The position numbers were made by a program, and so were the translations under genes. DNA of 60,954 bases from Alkalibacter saccharofermentans DSM 14828 (GTDB lineage: Bacteria > Bacillota > Clostridia > Eubacteriales > Alkalibacteraceae). The notes below the pieces were generated by a model, which was not told the DNA's origin, made no database searches, and worked only from the letters and a program-made list of their open reading frames with translations. Each line of letters starts with the position of its first letter. Within the stretch, counting starts at the first letter, position 1. The stretch lies in the NCBI RefSeq assembly GCF_900128885.1, contig NZ_FQTU01000015.1, positions 2,910-63,863 on the forward strand, in the 5' to 3' direction. This document shows positions 33,461-41,907 of the stretch, one piece after another.

Positions 33461-35035
33461 TTATGGTGATACTCTCGAACCAACTCTTAGGTTTGGAAAG
33501 TATCTTGTGATAACCTGACGCTGTCCATTATATCTGATTTCGAAATGCAAATGGTTCCCGGTGCTTCTACCAGTGCTTCCCATAGCACCTATATACTGCC
33601 CTCTGCTGACAGACTGTCCGACCCTAACTCCATATGAACTCAAATGAGCATATAAGGTCGTGAAGCCATTTCCGTGATCAATTATTATCGTATTTCCATA
33701 TGCGCTGTACCAAGATGCCCTGGTGACTCTCCCTGAATCTGATGCGTATATAGAAGTTCCTCTGCTGTTTGCAATATCGACTGCTCGTCCTCCAGCGTGG
33801 CTTCCTGCTTTGTTTATGACAGATACCCTGCCTGATGTAGGCATCCTGAACCTGCCTGTACCTTGTGATGGGGGAAGGGGTTTAGTACCTTTTGCCACAA
33901 CTCTTTCTATTGGTTCTTTTATTACGCTTTCATTGACGATTTCCCTTGAAACCTCAACTCCGTTTTGATATAGAACCGTAGCGGTTATTTCTTTAACTCC
34001 GTTGACTCCTGCCGTCATTTCCTTTGTCTTGCCTACGTAGATTGAAGAGTCATTTTTATATGTTGTGTCAAATGCTATCCTTTGAGTATACACTTCCTGC
34101 TTTGAAAAAGATATGTCCATATACGGTTTTTCTTCTGTTAGCTTTAAAACATCACCCTCGCGAAGAGACGTTATATCCTTGTCTGGATTTGCATTCTCCA
34201 GTTCCGCTATGTTTATACCCCTGTTTACTGCTATATCCCAGGAAGTATCCCCTGATTTGACTTTGTATTCGTATATTTCGTCAGTTCCCTGGGTTATATA
34301 CTTGACTGCATCTTCAATACTGGTTATTTCATTGTAAGCTACCAGCTTTTCAATGATTTCGTAATCCTGCTGAATCTCAGGTTCATCAATCAGCTCTTCG
34401 CCTTCACCTAAGTTTACGTAGCTTGATACAACTTTTTCAATAGTCTCTTTGGCTTCCTCCATAGATGAAAGAGTAACTACTTCTTCTCCCTCAATCACTA
34501 TGACAGCTCCCTCTGAGGAAAGGCTTATATCTGTAGCATATACCGCTGCAGCAGATTCTTGGGGAGTGCTTAAAAGCGCTTCCTTGTCGATAGTCGCTCT
34601 TTCAAAGCTTACATCGCTTTTAAAAACTATATCTGTTTGATAAAGGCTTGAGAGTTCTTGTTTGACTATCTCTACACCTTCAGTGAAATCTTCCATGTTT
34701 TTTACCATGCCAATTTCTTCACCGTTGAATATTACCGTATAACCCTGTACTGCGTTATAATATCCCGTTCCGGTAACAAATAGCGTAAGAACGGATACAC
34801 CAATGGCCAGTTTTTTTCCGTTTTGTTTTGCTGAAAAAATACAAGCTGCCGCTCTTTCTCTTAATGAGTTTCTAATAGCTTTGATGCTTCCAGCCTCAAA
34901 AATCGGACCTAAGCTCGTTGATGTTCTATATAATTTTTCGGTCATTTTTTTAGTTTTCTTTTTTATTTTGCTCCAAGCAGCTTTAATTAATGCTGTTGCT
35001 TTTTCTATCTGATTGTTTTCATCTTGCCCGGTCAA
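33461..35035 (-). CDS. Cell-wall peptidase with LysM, G5 and M23 domains
   Basis: This 524-residue protein is predicted to be anchored in the membrane and to cut peptidoglycan peptides. A helix near 72-92 (GKKLAIGVSVLTLFVTGTGY) follows a basic cytoplasmic N-terminus. After an extracellular spacer come LysM (YKVKSGDTSWDIAVNRGINI), a G5 domain and, at the C-terminus, the M23 zinc peptidase with SHAGGRAVDIA, YAHLSSYG and GNHLHFEIR supplying the ligands. The start is a TTG seven bases after GGAGG, an unusual but well-supported choice. Confidence 0.92.
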   Translation of the reverse strand: MTGQDENNQIEKATALIKAAWSKIKKKTKKMTEKLYRTSTSLGPIFEAGSIKAIRNSLRERAAACIFSAKQNGKKLAIGVSVLTLFVTGTGYYNAVQGYTVIFNGEEIGMVKNMEDFTEGVEIVKQELSSLYQTDIVFKSDVSFERATIDKEALLSTPQESAAAVYATDISLSSEGAVIVIEGEEVVTLSSMEEAKETIEKVVSSYVNLGEGEELIDEPEIQQDYEIIEKLVAYNEITSIEDAVKYITQGTDEIYEYKVKSGDTSWDIAVNRGINIAELENANPDKDITSLREGDVLKLTEEKPYMDISFSKQEVYTQRIAFDTTYKNDSSIYVGKTKEMTAGVNGVKEITATVLYQNGVEVSREIVNESVIKEPIERVVAKGTKPLPPSQGTGRFRMPTSGRVSVINKAGSHAGGRAVDIANSRGTSIYASDSGRVTRASWYSAYGNTIIIDHGNGFTTLYAHLSSYGVRVGQSVSRGQYIGAMGSTGRSTGNHLHFEIRYNGQRQVITRYFPNLRVGSRVSP

Positions 35036-35537
35036 GTTTACACCTCCAAGTTTTCGACACCTGTTACAAGTGTCATACAGTTGTTACAATTTCGTTACAC
35101 GTGCTAGTTTAACACAACAAAAAAGAAATTTAAACACTAAAATCAAACTTTTATCAAAAAACTTTGATTTTTTTAATTTTTTCTTAAGTAATGAAATTAT
35201 TGATTAAGTTGTTGTTTCATTTTCCCCGATGTTTTCTTACTCGATCTTGGAAAGAACACGCCCAAATGGTGGCCAAAGAACAGGAGGCATCATGATATTT
35301 GGTCGTGACTTTGGCAACTACTCTCAGGATATTCTTGTTGGACTTTACAAGATTACTTAATTTAATCAGATTTCTCTTAATTATCATGTTTAGCGACTGA
35401 TCAATCTTAAGTTGCCATATTAAAACTTCATATATTGATATTAAGCGTTACGCTTTTTTAACCGGCTTTAATTTTTTTACTTTGGGTATATTATAGGTAG
35501 AAGCGTATTAGACGTATGATATGAGGGAAGTGATAAA
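35036..35537. other. Intergenic region with palindrome and small frame
   Basis: This is about 500 bases without a confident gene. At 35056-35074 lies a 19-base near-palindrome (GACACCTGTTACAAGTGTC) followed by two further TTACA words, directly upstream of the peptidase gene; it may be an operator. A 43-codon plus frame at 35229-35360 (MFSYSILERTRPNGGQ) has no ribosome site at its ATG. An AT-rich promoter-like stretch (GGGTATATTATAGG) precedes the DUF308 gene. Confidence 0.35.
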
Positions 35538-36065
35538 ATGAACGGATTCGAGAAAATCAAATCTTTTGGAATCTTTTTTGGAATTTCACTGATAATAGCC
35601 GGCGCGGTCTTCTTGATGTTTCCCAGCAGCGTGATTAAATTTTTGGCTGTGCTAACCGGTCTTTTGCTAGCAGCTTTCGGGCTTTTCAAGGCTGTAAGTT
35701 CTCTACTGAGGTGGAATGAGCTTAATTACCGAGTATTGCATATGGCTGTTGGAATACTTCTTGTTCTTTCAGGAATATTCATAATAATCAATACTGAGTT
35801 TACTATAAGCGCATTGGGCGTCGTGATAGGTATCTTTGCCATATTGCAGGCATTCGACAGGTTTTCTGTTGCGAGTTCCAGAAGGCAGGCAGGTTTAAAT
35901 TACAAACCCACCGTCATTTTTGGTGTTGTCCACTTGGGATTTGGCATCGGGATGTTTTATTCCGCCTTCGGAATGATATCCATCATAGTTTCGCTAATAG
36001 GTGTGTACCTCCTGGTTTCAGGGGTAATGGTGGCACTGAGCACAGCATACTTCTTTGATTTCTAA
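35538..36065 (+). CDS. DUF308 (HdeD-like) membrane protein
   Basis: This 175-residue protein has six predicted helices in three pairs, as in the HdeD/DUF308 family. Characteristic pieces are FGISLIIAGAVFLMFPS, LGVVIGIFAILQAFDRF and SLIGVYLLVSGVMVAL. In enterobacteria HdeD is linked to acid resistance; here the role is unknown. It is a single-gene unit ending in a strong terminator. Confidence 0.85.
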   Translation: MNGFEKIKSFGIFFGISLIIAGAVFLMFPSSVIKFLAVLTGLLLAAFGLFKAVSSLLRWNELNYRVLHMAVGILLVLSGIFIIINTEFTISALGVVIGIFAILQAFDRFSVASSRRQAGLNYKPTVIFGVVHLGFGIGMFYSAFGMISIIVSLIGVYLLVSGVMVALSTAYFFDF

Positions 36066-36070
36066 ATAAA

Positions 36071-36090
36071 GCCGGGCATCCGCCCGGCTT
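36071..36090 (+). terminator. Terminator of the DUF308 gene
   Basis: GCCGGGC (36071-36077), loop ATCC, GCCCGGC (36082-36088), then TTTATTATT. Its right arm is shared with the beginning of the long palindrome that follows. Confidence 0.85.
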
Positions 36091-36149
36091 TATTATTGTA
36101 TGAGAAAACCATACGCTGTGCGTATGGTTTTCTCATACAATAATAAAGC
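36087..36149. repeat. Perfect 63-base palindrome (30-base arms, 3-base centre)
   Basis: Bases 36087-36116 are the exact reverse complement of 36120-36149, around the centre TGT. Each arm also contains a smaller dyad, GTATG-AGAAAAC-CATAC. The length and perfection exceed what a terminator needs, and a strong terminator already lies before it. It sits between the DUF308 gene and an unknown gene. Confidence 0.9.
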
Positions 36150-36299
36150 AACTGGATTTGCACCAATCGCCTGGCTCACTGTCTCCAGCCTGCTTTTGCC
36201 TATTTGTGTAAAGCACGCCTCAATCTTATTTTCTGAAAAAATGCTATCATAAACATAAAGAAAAAGTCAATTCAATCCCAAATAACGGGATAAATCGAC
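36150..36299 (-). other. Open stretch beside the palindrome, possibly decayed coding DNA
   Basis: On the minus strand one frame runs from 36255 through the palindrome and reads KIEACFTQIGKSRLETVSQA, with protein-like composition but no start codon and a stop just upstream. I cannot assign a family. It might be a fragment of a lost gene. Confidence 0.25.
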
Positions 36300-36800
36300 C
36301 TAGGTTATGAGATTATCAACGCACTGAATTATGCTATCAGGTATACTGCTCGAGTGAAACGTCATAATCTTATATTTTTTTGATTTGTTCTTATATCCAA
36401 TAACCAAGTATTGTGCTGATTTTTTCTGCCTTGACCATAACAACGACTTTGTTCTTCTGGTGAGGTATCCTAAGAAATTTCTGCTTATGGGTTCGATTTC
36501 CTCATCCCTTCTGGTAACGGCACTGAGAATGCAATCTCCAGGTATTTCGTAATAATCCTTATCTGTAGAAATAATCACCATGTCGTCGGTTACAAAAAAA
36601 TTCACAAGCTCAATCTTGTTAAACTTTCTGCAATAGACCAGCTTGGCTGCCGCTTTGGCATTTAGCATGATTTTTAAACTTTCAAATTCCCTCTGTTTTT
36701 CGTCTTCTTCAAAATCATCTGCGAATCCAATGTTTACTGACAGGAGGTATACTGCTAGAAAATAAACCATCATAGATAATACAAGCAATAACATGGCCAC
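36300..36800 (-). CDS. Hypothetical single-helix membrane protein
   Basis: This product of 166 residues is not recognised. An N-terminal helix (LLLVLSMMVYFLAVYLLSV) is followed by an acidic stretch (DDFEEDEKQREFESL) and a soluble domain of alternating strands (NFFVTDDMVIISTDKDYYEI, then YLVIGYKNKSKKYKIMTF), which could be a PH-like fold. The start may be GTG at 36800 or the ATG two codons on; GAGAGG is close to both. It stands alone. Confidence 0.75.
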   Translation of the reverse strand: MAMLLLVLSMMVYFLAVYLLSVNIGFADDFEEDEKQREFESLKIMLNAKAAAKLVYCRKFNKIELVNFFVTDDMVIISTDKDYYEIPGDCILSAVTRRDEEIEPISRNFLGYLTRRTKSLLWSRQKKSAQYLVIGYKNKSKKYKIMTFHSSSIPDSIIQCVDNLIT

Positions 36801-36987
36801 TCAATCCTCTCTTCTGAATTAAAAATCCTTTGAGATGCTTCGAATAAGCTCTATTGTCGTTGTATCATAAAAGTTTTATTCATGCGCCAACACTTCTCTC
36901 AATACCATTATATCAAATACCCTGTCAAATGTACTGATTCAATGCTAATCTAATGAGAAATAATGTATACACTATCGCTAAAAAACA

Positions 36988-37010
36988 AACCGGCTATAAG
37001 ACCGGCTTAT
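36988..37010 (-). terminator. Terminator of the rhodanese gene
   Basis: On the minus strand AAGCCGG and CCGGTTT pair with one G-U, followed by GTTTTTTAG. It begins about 10 bases beyond the rhodanese stop. Confidence 0.65.
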
Positions 37011-37020
37011 TTTCTTAAAG

Positions 37021-37341
37021 TTATCTTTTCAGAGCTCCCACATAAGATCCTGTTCCACCACCTACGTTTATTACTTTGTATCCGGCTACTTCAAGATCAT
37101 TGCAGGCACTTAAGCTCCTGGCACCAGACTGGCATATGATGTGGTACGTATCGTCTTGCGAGATGTACTTTGAAGGATTCGATACCAAAAGACCCATGGG
37201 TATGTTCTTTGCCCCAGGCAGATGACCTCTGTGGTATTCGTAAGGTTCCCTTATATCTATTAAGTTCAGATTTTCCTTTATATCCACCAAATCATTTACA
37301 TTTACGGTTTTAAAATTATTTTTCTTTAAGAATGCAAACAT
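37021..37341 (-). CDS. Single-domain rhodanese (persulfide/sulfur transferase)
   Basis: It moves sulfane sulfur through a catalytic cysteine persulfide. The active loop is IICQSGARSLSA with the cysteine at its third position; the fold opens with LNLIDIREPYEYHRGHLPGAKNIPMG. It has 106 residues, one domain, no membrane helix. It sits directly downstream of an ArsR-family gene with a large inverted repeat between them, so it is probably derepressed by persulfide or sulfide stress. Confidence 0.92.
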   Translation of the reverse strand: MFAFLKKNNFKTVNVNDLVDIKENLNLIDIREPYEYHRGHLPGAKNIPMGLLVSNPSKYISQDDTYHIICQSGARSLSACNDLEVAGYKVINVGGGTGSYVGALKR

Positions 37342-37360
37342 TTAAAAGCCCCCTTGTTTA

Positions 37361-37394
37361 TATTAGTATATAAGTATTTTCTTATATACTAATA
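37361..37394. promoter_or_regulatory. Inverted repeat operator upstream of the rhodanese gene
   Basis: The arms TATTAGTATATAAG (37361-37374) and CTTATATACTAATA (37381-37394) are perfect reverse complements of 14 bases, six bases apart. It lies in the 85-base gap between arsR and rhodanese, 20 bases before the rhodanese ATG, where a repressor would block transcription. Confidence 0.75.
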
Positions 37395-37426
37395 CTACAG
37401 GGATTTCTGCTGATTGTCAACACCCT

Positions 37427-37708
37427 TTAAAAAGAACAATAATTTTTTTTCAATACTTCAATCACAGTTTTAATTCGCTCGTCATATATATCATATGTAA
37501 TGCTTAGTCCATTCTTTTCAGATTGCAAAATCTTATGAGCCTTTAATATGGAAAGATGCTGAGACAGAGCGGATTGAGTCATATTTCTCAGTTTTTCATG
37601 CAATTGACTGACCGTCATGGGACTTTGAATCAAATAACAAACGATCATTAGCCTGTTCTCGTTTGACAAGACTTTTAAAATTTGTGCAACTTCTTTCATC
37701 TCTTCCAT
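37427..37708 (-). CDS. ArsR-family repressor, probable persulfide sensor
   Basis: This winged-helix regulator of 93 residues has a recognition region MTQSALSQHLSILKAHKI preceded by VLSNENRLMIVCYLI. That sequence resembles the BigR/SqrR/YgaV subgroup, which sense sulfane sulfur through two cysteines. Two cysteines are present, near residue 24 and near residue 91, in comparable places. There is no arsenic-type CxC in the recognition helix. Downstream rhodanese and operator agree with sulfur sensing. The start may be MEEMKEV or MKEV. Confidence 0.85.
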   Translation of the reverse strand: MEEMKEVAQILKVLSNENRLMIVCYLIQSPMTVSQLHEKLRNMTQSALSQHLSILKAHKILQSEKNGLSITYDIYDERIKTVIEVLKKNYCSF

Positions 37709-37756
37709 AGCTTTCAGCTCCTTGAGTTTTTAGCGACTTGTTTCGATTCAATTCCA

Positions 37757-38716
37757 CTATTTGCCATCTATTCCGTAGTCTACTTTTAGCTCTTTGGCTG
37801 TGCCGTCTTTAAATACTAGCTCTGGGTTTTTTATGCTAACCTTGGTTCCGGGTGGAACTGATTTTGTTATAAATGCGTTACTTCCTATAACCGCGTCAGC
37901 ACCTATTACCGTCTCCCCTCCCAGTATGGACGATCCTGAATAGACCGTAACATTGTCCTGTAAAGTAGGATGCCTCTTAACGCCTCTTAAACTCTGACCG
38001 CCTCTAGTGGAAAGTGCTCCCAAAGTCACTCCCTGATATATCTTTACATTATCGCCTATATGGGTGGTTTCTCCTATAACGACGCCTGTTCCGTGATCTA
38101 TGAAAAAATACCTGCCAATGGTCGCTCCTGGGTGTATGTCTATCCCCGTTAAATTGTGAGCGTACTCGCTTAATATCCTTGGTACCAGCGGAGCCTCCAA
38201 CAAGTATAGCTCATGAGCCAGCCTGTGTATGCTAACAGCAAATATTCCCGGGTATGAAAATATGATTTCTTCCTTGCCTGTAGCTGCAGGATCACCCTGA
38301 AACGCCGCCTCAACGTCAGTGGCCAAAAATTCTCTGATTTTTGGTAACTTCTCCAGAAAAACATAGCTAATTTCTGAAGCTTTTTTTTGTATGACATCTC
38401 TCTTGCAGATATTTTCCCCCTTGCTTTTGGAAAATTCCTGCAAGCTCAAGGCAAACACGAGTTGTTCCGTGAGTATCTCGTGAACATTTACAACCAGCTC
38501 GCCTGTATGGTACTTCATTATCTCGCCTCTGCAAGCATGTCTGTTAAAATACCCAGGAAAAATCATTTGCCTTAATTGGCCAGCCAAATTTATTATGACA
38601 TCCCTGTCTGGCATTGGGCACTGCACATGAGGAAGTATCGATGTCTCTTCCTTGTAGCTTACTATTGCTTCCATCACTATTTTATCGATTCTTTTCTTAT
38701 CCAATAGTCTCGGCAT
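37757..38716 (-). CDS. cysE: Serine O-acetyltransferase
   Basis: It makes O-acetylserine for cysteine synthesis from serine and acetyl-CoA. The C-terminal left-handed helix is built of hexapeptide repeats (IHPGATIGRYFFIDHGTGVV, IGDNVKIYQGVTLGALS) with catalytic His and Asp in IDHGTG. A long helical N-terminal domain brings it to about 319 residues, the long EpsC-type form. The second ATG (38716) lies nine bases after GAGG and is preferred to 38731. cysK is not adjacent. Confidence 0.92.
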   Translation of the reverse strand: MPRLLDKKRIDKIVMEAIVSYKEETSILPHVQCPMPDRDVIINLAGQLRQMIFPGYFNRHACRGEIMKYHTGELVVNVHEILTEQLVFALSLQEFSKSKGENICKRDVIQKKASEISYVFLEKLPKIREFLATDVEAAFQGDPAATGKEEIIFSYPGIFAVSIHRLAHELYLLEAPLVPRILSEYAHNLTGIDIHPGATIGRYFFIDHGTGVVIGETTHIGDNVKIYQGVTLGALSTRGGQSLRGVKRHPTLQDNVTVYSGSSILGGETVIGADAVIGSNAFITKSVPPGTKVSIKNPELVFKDGTAKELKVDYGIDGK

Positions 38717-38801
38717 TTTTAATAACCTCATTTCTTTTTTAAAGTCCTTTTGCCTGAATTGTTTGTTACTCCATTTTATTATTATTCTTTTGATTCGTCA
38801 A

Positions 38802-38832
38802 TTGACTAGATTCTATTTCGTTATGTTATAAT
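38802..38832 (+). promoter_or_regulatory. Promoter of selD-mnmH
   Basis: TTGACT at 38802-38807 and TATAAT at 38827-38832 with the extended TGT before it. The 19-base spacer is long, but the extended -10 compensates. Confidence 0.6.
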
Positions 38833-38865
38833 GGTTACTATATAAATTCAAATCAGAGGTGCAAA

Positions 38866-39897
38866 ATGGACGATATAAAATTAACCGAATACAGCCACGG
38901 AGCTGGATGTGGGTGCAAGATATCACCCGAAATATTGGAATCGATATTGGAAGGATCAAAATCATCCTTGGAATTCCCCAAACTGCTTGTAGGAAACAGT
39001 TCAAAGGACGACGCTGCCGCATTCGACTTAGGCAACGGTACATCCGTGTTGAGCACAACGGATTTTTTCATGCCAATCGTTGACGATCCATATACTTTTG
39101 GAAAAATAGCCGCCACAAATGCCATAAGCGACATATACGCAATGGGCGGAAAACCGTTAATGGCCATTTCTATATTTGGATGGCCTATTAAGAAACTACC
39201 TGTGGATGTGGCCAGGCAAGTCATAGCGGGGGGTAAAAGCGTCTGTGAAAATGCAGGCATACCTTTGGCAGGAGGTCACAGCATCGATTCTCCTGAACCA
39301 ATATTCGGTCTTGCCGTGACAGGGCTTGTAGAGAACATAAACCTTAAGAAAAACAACTCAGCAACTGAAGGCTGCGAGCTGTTTCTAACAAAGCCCCTTG
39401 GCATTGGAATACTCACAACCGCCCAAAAGAGAAAAAAAATAGCGGCCAAAGATTTAAGTCAAGCTATAGACGCCATGTGCACACTTAACTCGATTGGTGA
39501 AGATATCGCTAAAATCAAAGGCGTAAAAGCTTTGACTGATGTCACCGGTTTCGGACTGTTAGGACATCTGACTGAAATCTGCGAGGGCAGCGATATATCA
39601 GCTGTTGTCGACTTCGAAAAGGTTTCATTGCTTGATAACACTTTGAAATACCTCTCAATGGGATGTACCCCCGGAGGTACACGTAATAATTTCGCTAGTT
39701 ATGGACATAAGATCTCACCCTTGACTGAAGATCAAATGAATATACTGTGTGACCCACAGACTTCCGGCGGACTACTGGTGGCAGTAGAAAAAGATTCCGT
39801 GGAGGAGTTTTTGAATGTTACTAAAAACGCAGGTCTGCATCTAGACTCAATAGGTATAACCGTGCCTAAATCCAATCATTTCGTAAAGGTAGTGTAG
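38866..39897 (+). CDS. selD: Selenide, water dikinase SelD
   Basis: It forms selenophosphate, the selenium donor, from selenide and ATP. The N-terminal active loop is SHGAGCGCKISP, with Cys rather than selenocysteine at the catalytic position and the essential lysine after it. ATP-binding segments LSTTDFFMPIVDDPYTFGKI and ATNAISDIYAMGGKP are intact. It has 343 residues. Only three bases separate it from mnmH, so the selenium serves tRNA modification here; no selA, selB or selC is in the window. Confidence 0.95.
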   Translation: MDDIKLTEYSHGAGCGCKISPEILESILEGSKSSLEFPKLLVGNSSKDDAAAFDLGNGTSVLSTTDFFMPIVDDPYTFGKIAATNAISDIYAMGGKPLMAISIFGWPIKKLPVDVARQVIAGGKSVCENAGIPLAGGHSIDSPEPIFGLAVTGLVENINLKKNNSATEGCELFLTKPLGIGILTTAQKRKKIAAKDLSQAIDAMCTLNSIGEDIAKIKGVKALTDVTGFGLLGHLTEICEGSDISAVVDFEKVSLLDNTLKYLSMGCTPGGTRNNFASYGHKISPLTEDQMNILCDPQTSGGLLVAVEKDSVEEFLNVTKNAGLHLDSIGITVPKSNHFVKVV

Positions 39898-39900
39898 CTT

Positions 39901-41007
39901 ATGTTCGATGCAACTGCAGACTTCAAAAAAATAGTGTTGACCGAACTACCGCTAATCGACGTGAGAGCCCCAATTGAATACGAAAAAGGGGCATTTTTAA
40001 ACAGTGTAAATCTCCCAATTATGAATGATGAGGAAAGACGTTTAGTCGGCATATGTTACAAGGAGAAGGGTAACGAAGAAGCAGTCAATCTAGGAAATAA
40101 GCTGATTTCAGGTTCATTAAAAGACCAAAGGATTAAGGATTGGACTGATTTTTTAGCAAAGCATCCACAAGCTCTAATCTACTGCTTCAGGGGCGGGCAA
40201 AGGTCGCGAATCAGCCAAAAGTGGATTTATGAGGCCACGGGCCAGCCAACATTGCGACTGGATGGAGGCTACAAAGCCTTTAGAAACTTTCTGATAGATG
40301 CCTTAGCACCAGACAACATATCATCTTCACCCTTGGTATTAACCGGATATACAGGTTCGGGAAAGACAGACCTTCTTTTGGAGTTTGACGCCACTGTGGA
40401 CTTGGAAGGTCTGGCAAACCACCGAGGCTCATCCTTTGGCAACCAAGTCAACACCCAGCCCACTCAAATTAATTTTGAAAACAATCTTGCCTACAGAGTG
40501 ATCCAGCACAGCTCAAAAGCCTATAAATACATGCTTCTGGAAGATGAAGGACGCAATATAGGCAGAAGCTATATACCTAAAGAGCTTCATGCATACTTTA
40601 AATTGGGAGAACTGGTTCTTGTCCATGTTGACTTTGATATAAGGCTTGAAAATATTTTCGATGAATACGTGATTAAATCTCAATTAGAATACGAAAAAGC
40701 CTCTATGGAAGGTTGCGGTCTTGATAAATGGGCATCTGTCATTTCCAACAGTTTGGCTAAAATAAAGAAACGCCTTGGAGGCGAATGCTACGCTAGGGCA
40801 TCCAAAGCATTCGAAGATGCTTTACTGTCGCAGAAAAACACTGGAGATCTTACCCTGCACATGGTATGGGCTGGTATACTATTGAAAGAGTATTACGATC
40901 CAATGTATAAATATCAAATCGACAACAAGCGAGAAAACATAGTTTTTGAGGGAAATACGGCAGAAGTCAGAGAGTACCTAAATGAAAAATCATCCCTGTA
41001 TCTATAA
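39901..41007 (+). CDS. mnmH: tRNA 2-selenouridine synthase MnmH
   Basis: It replaces the sulfur of 2-thiouridine at wobble position 34 with selenium. The N-terminal rhodanese domain (LIDVRAPIEYEKGAFLNSVN) contains the active cysteine in LIYCFRGGQRS. The C-terminal half is a P-loop domain (LTGYTGSGKTDLLLEF). It has 368 residues, the usual length. Translation follows selD after three bases. The thiouridine substrate would come from MnmA, not encoded here. Confidence 0.95.
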   Translation: MFDATADFKKIVLTELPLIDVRAPIEYEKGAFLNSVNLPIMNDEERRLVGICYKEKGNEEAVNLGNKLISGSLKDQRIKDWTDFLAKHPQALIYCFRGGQRSRISQKWIYEATGQPTLRLDGGYKAFRNFLIDALAPDNISSSPLVLTGYTGSGKTDLLLEFDATVDLEGLANHRGSSFGNQVNTQPTQINFENNLAYRVIQHSSKAYKYMLLEDEGRNIGRSYIPKELHAYFKLGELVLVHVDFDIRLENIFDEYVIKSQLEYEKASMEGCGLDKWASVISNSLAKIKKRLGGECYARASKAFEDALLSQKNTGDLTLHMVWAGILLKEYYDPMYKYQIDNKRENIVFEGNTAEVREYLNEKSSLYL

Positions 41008-41037
41008 AAAGGCCGACGCTCAGCGTCGACCTTTTTT
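41006..41037. terminator. Bidirectional terminator
   Basis: AAAAAGGCCGACGCT and AGCGTCGACCTTTTTT form a stem with one mismatch and poly-A/poly-T flanks. It lies between the convergent mnmH and universal stress genes. Confidence 0.85.
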
Positions 41038-41049
41038 AAATGCATTAAA

Positions 41050-41499
41050 TTACCTGACCACTAAAACCGGTTTTTTTATGTGGTGCAGAACTTTATTTGT
41101 CACGCTTCCTAAAATAAAGCTCTGGATCCCTCCGCTTATGCCCACCGAACCCATAATTATAAGATCGATATCATCATTTTCGTTTACAAATTTAATAAGT
41201 CTATTGGCGGGGTCTCCCTCCAGCTCTATGGTTTCAACCTTGTCAGTCATATCAGCAAAAAACGCTTTTGACTTATCTAGTATATTTTGGGAGTGTGTTC
41301 CTGCAGCATCAACCAGCTGTTGAAGAGTCGAGCCCATATCAACTACATTTCCCGGCTCATATGGATACAGTGGAAACCTCACGTCTTTAACATGGACTAG
41401 AACCACAACGCTGCCAAAAGCCTCGGCCAGTTCTTTTCCACTTTTCATCGCCTTTTCAGAATACTCCGATCCATCCACAGGTATTAATATTTTCTTCAT
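41050..41499 (-). CDS. Universal stress protein (UspA family)
   Basis: This cytoplasmic protein of 149 residues has the ATP-binding layout of the family: start KILIPVDGSEYSEKAMKSG, and the C-terminal glycine motif MGSVGISGGIQSFILGSVTN before VLHHIKKPVLVV. The phosphate-binding G-2x-G-9x-GS pattern is intact, so it likely binds ATP. No stress promoter element is recognised. Confidence 0.93.
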   Translation of the reverse strand: MKKILIPVDGSEYSEKAMKSGKELAEAFGSVVVLVHVKDVRFPLYPYEPGNVVDMGSTLQQLVDAAGTHSQNILDKSKAFFADMTDKVETIELEGDPANRLIKFVNENDDIDLIIMGSVGISGGIQSFILGSVTNKVLHHIKKPVLVVR

Positions 41500-41586
41500 G
41501 TATTATACCTCCCTAAATTTAATCTACTATATATTTACCCTGATGGAATAAGTTCACGCATAAATTTAATAGGGAGATGTTTTTTA

Positions 41587-41892
41587 TCATCTTAAAGGTA
41601 TTTCCAGCCGCTGGTTGGGATATATATGATCATTTCCTAAAATTCCGTTGTGTATGGATATTTCGTACACGATATCTCGAATATCTATTTTATCGGAACC
41701 GTAGTCCTTTGCAATAGCCCAAAGAGTGTCTCCTTCTTTGACTATGTAGGTTCCATATACGGGCATTTCATCTCCTTTTACGATCTGAGCCAGCCCTGTT
41801 GATAGAAGCAACATAAAGAAAATGATAACGGAAACCGCCAACGCCAGCCTTTTTTCATCTACTACCTTTATCCTTTTACCTGCAATGCTCAT
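41587..41892 (-). CDS. LysM cell-division inhibitor, YneA-like
   Basis: This 101-residue protein has one N-terminal helix (LALAVSVIIFFMLLLSTGLA) and an extracytoplasmic LysM domain (GTYIVKEGDTLWAIAKDYG, then IYPNQRLEIPL). In Bacillus, YneA has this architecture, is divergent from lexA, and blocks division during the SOS response. The same arrangement and two LexA boxes in the promoter support the identity. AGGAGG precedes the ATG. Confidence 0.85.
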   Translation of the reverse strand: MSIAGKRIKVVDEKRLALAVSVIIFFMLLLSTGLAQIVKGDEMPVYGTYIVKEGDTLWAIAKDYGSDKIDIRDIVYEISIHNGILGNDHIYPNQRLEIPLR

Positions 41893-41907
41893 TTTATTCG
41901 CCTCCTA

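Noticed and set aside
35229..35360. 43-codon plus-strand frame
   Set aside because: There is no ribosome site before its ATG and no recognisable family; mentioned only within the intergenic entry.
38717..38865. T-box or S-box upstream of serine acetyltransferase
   Set aside because: The gap is only about 150 bases, is shared with the selD promoter, and lacks T-box or SAM-riboswitch motifs.
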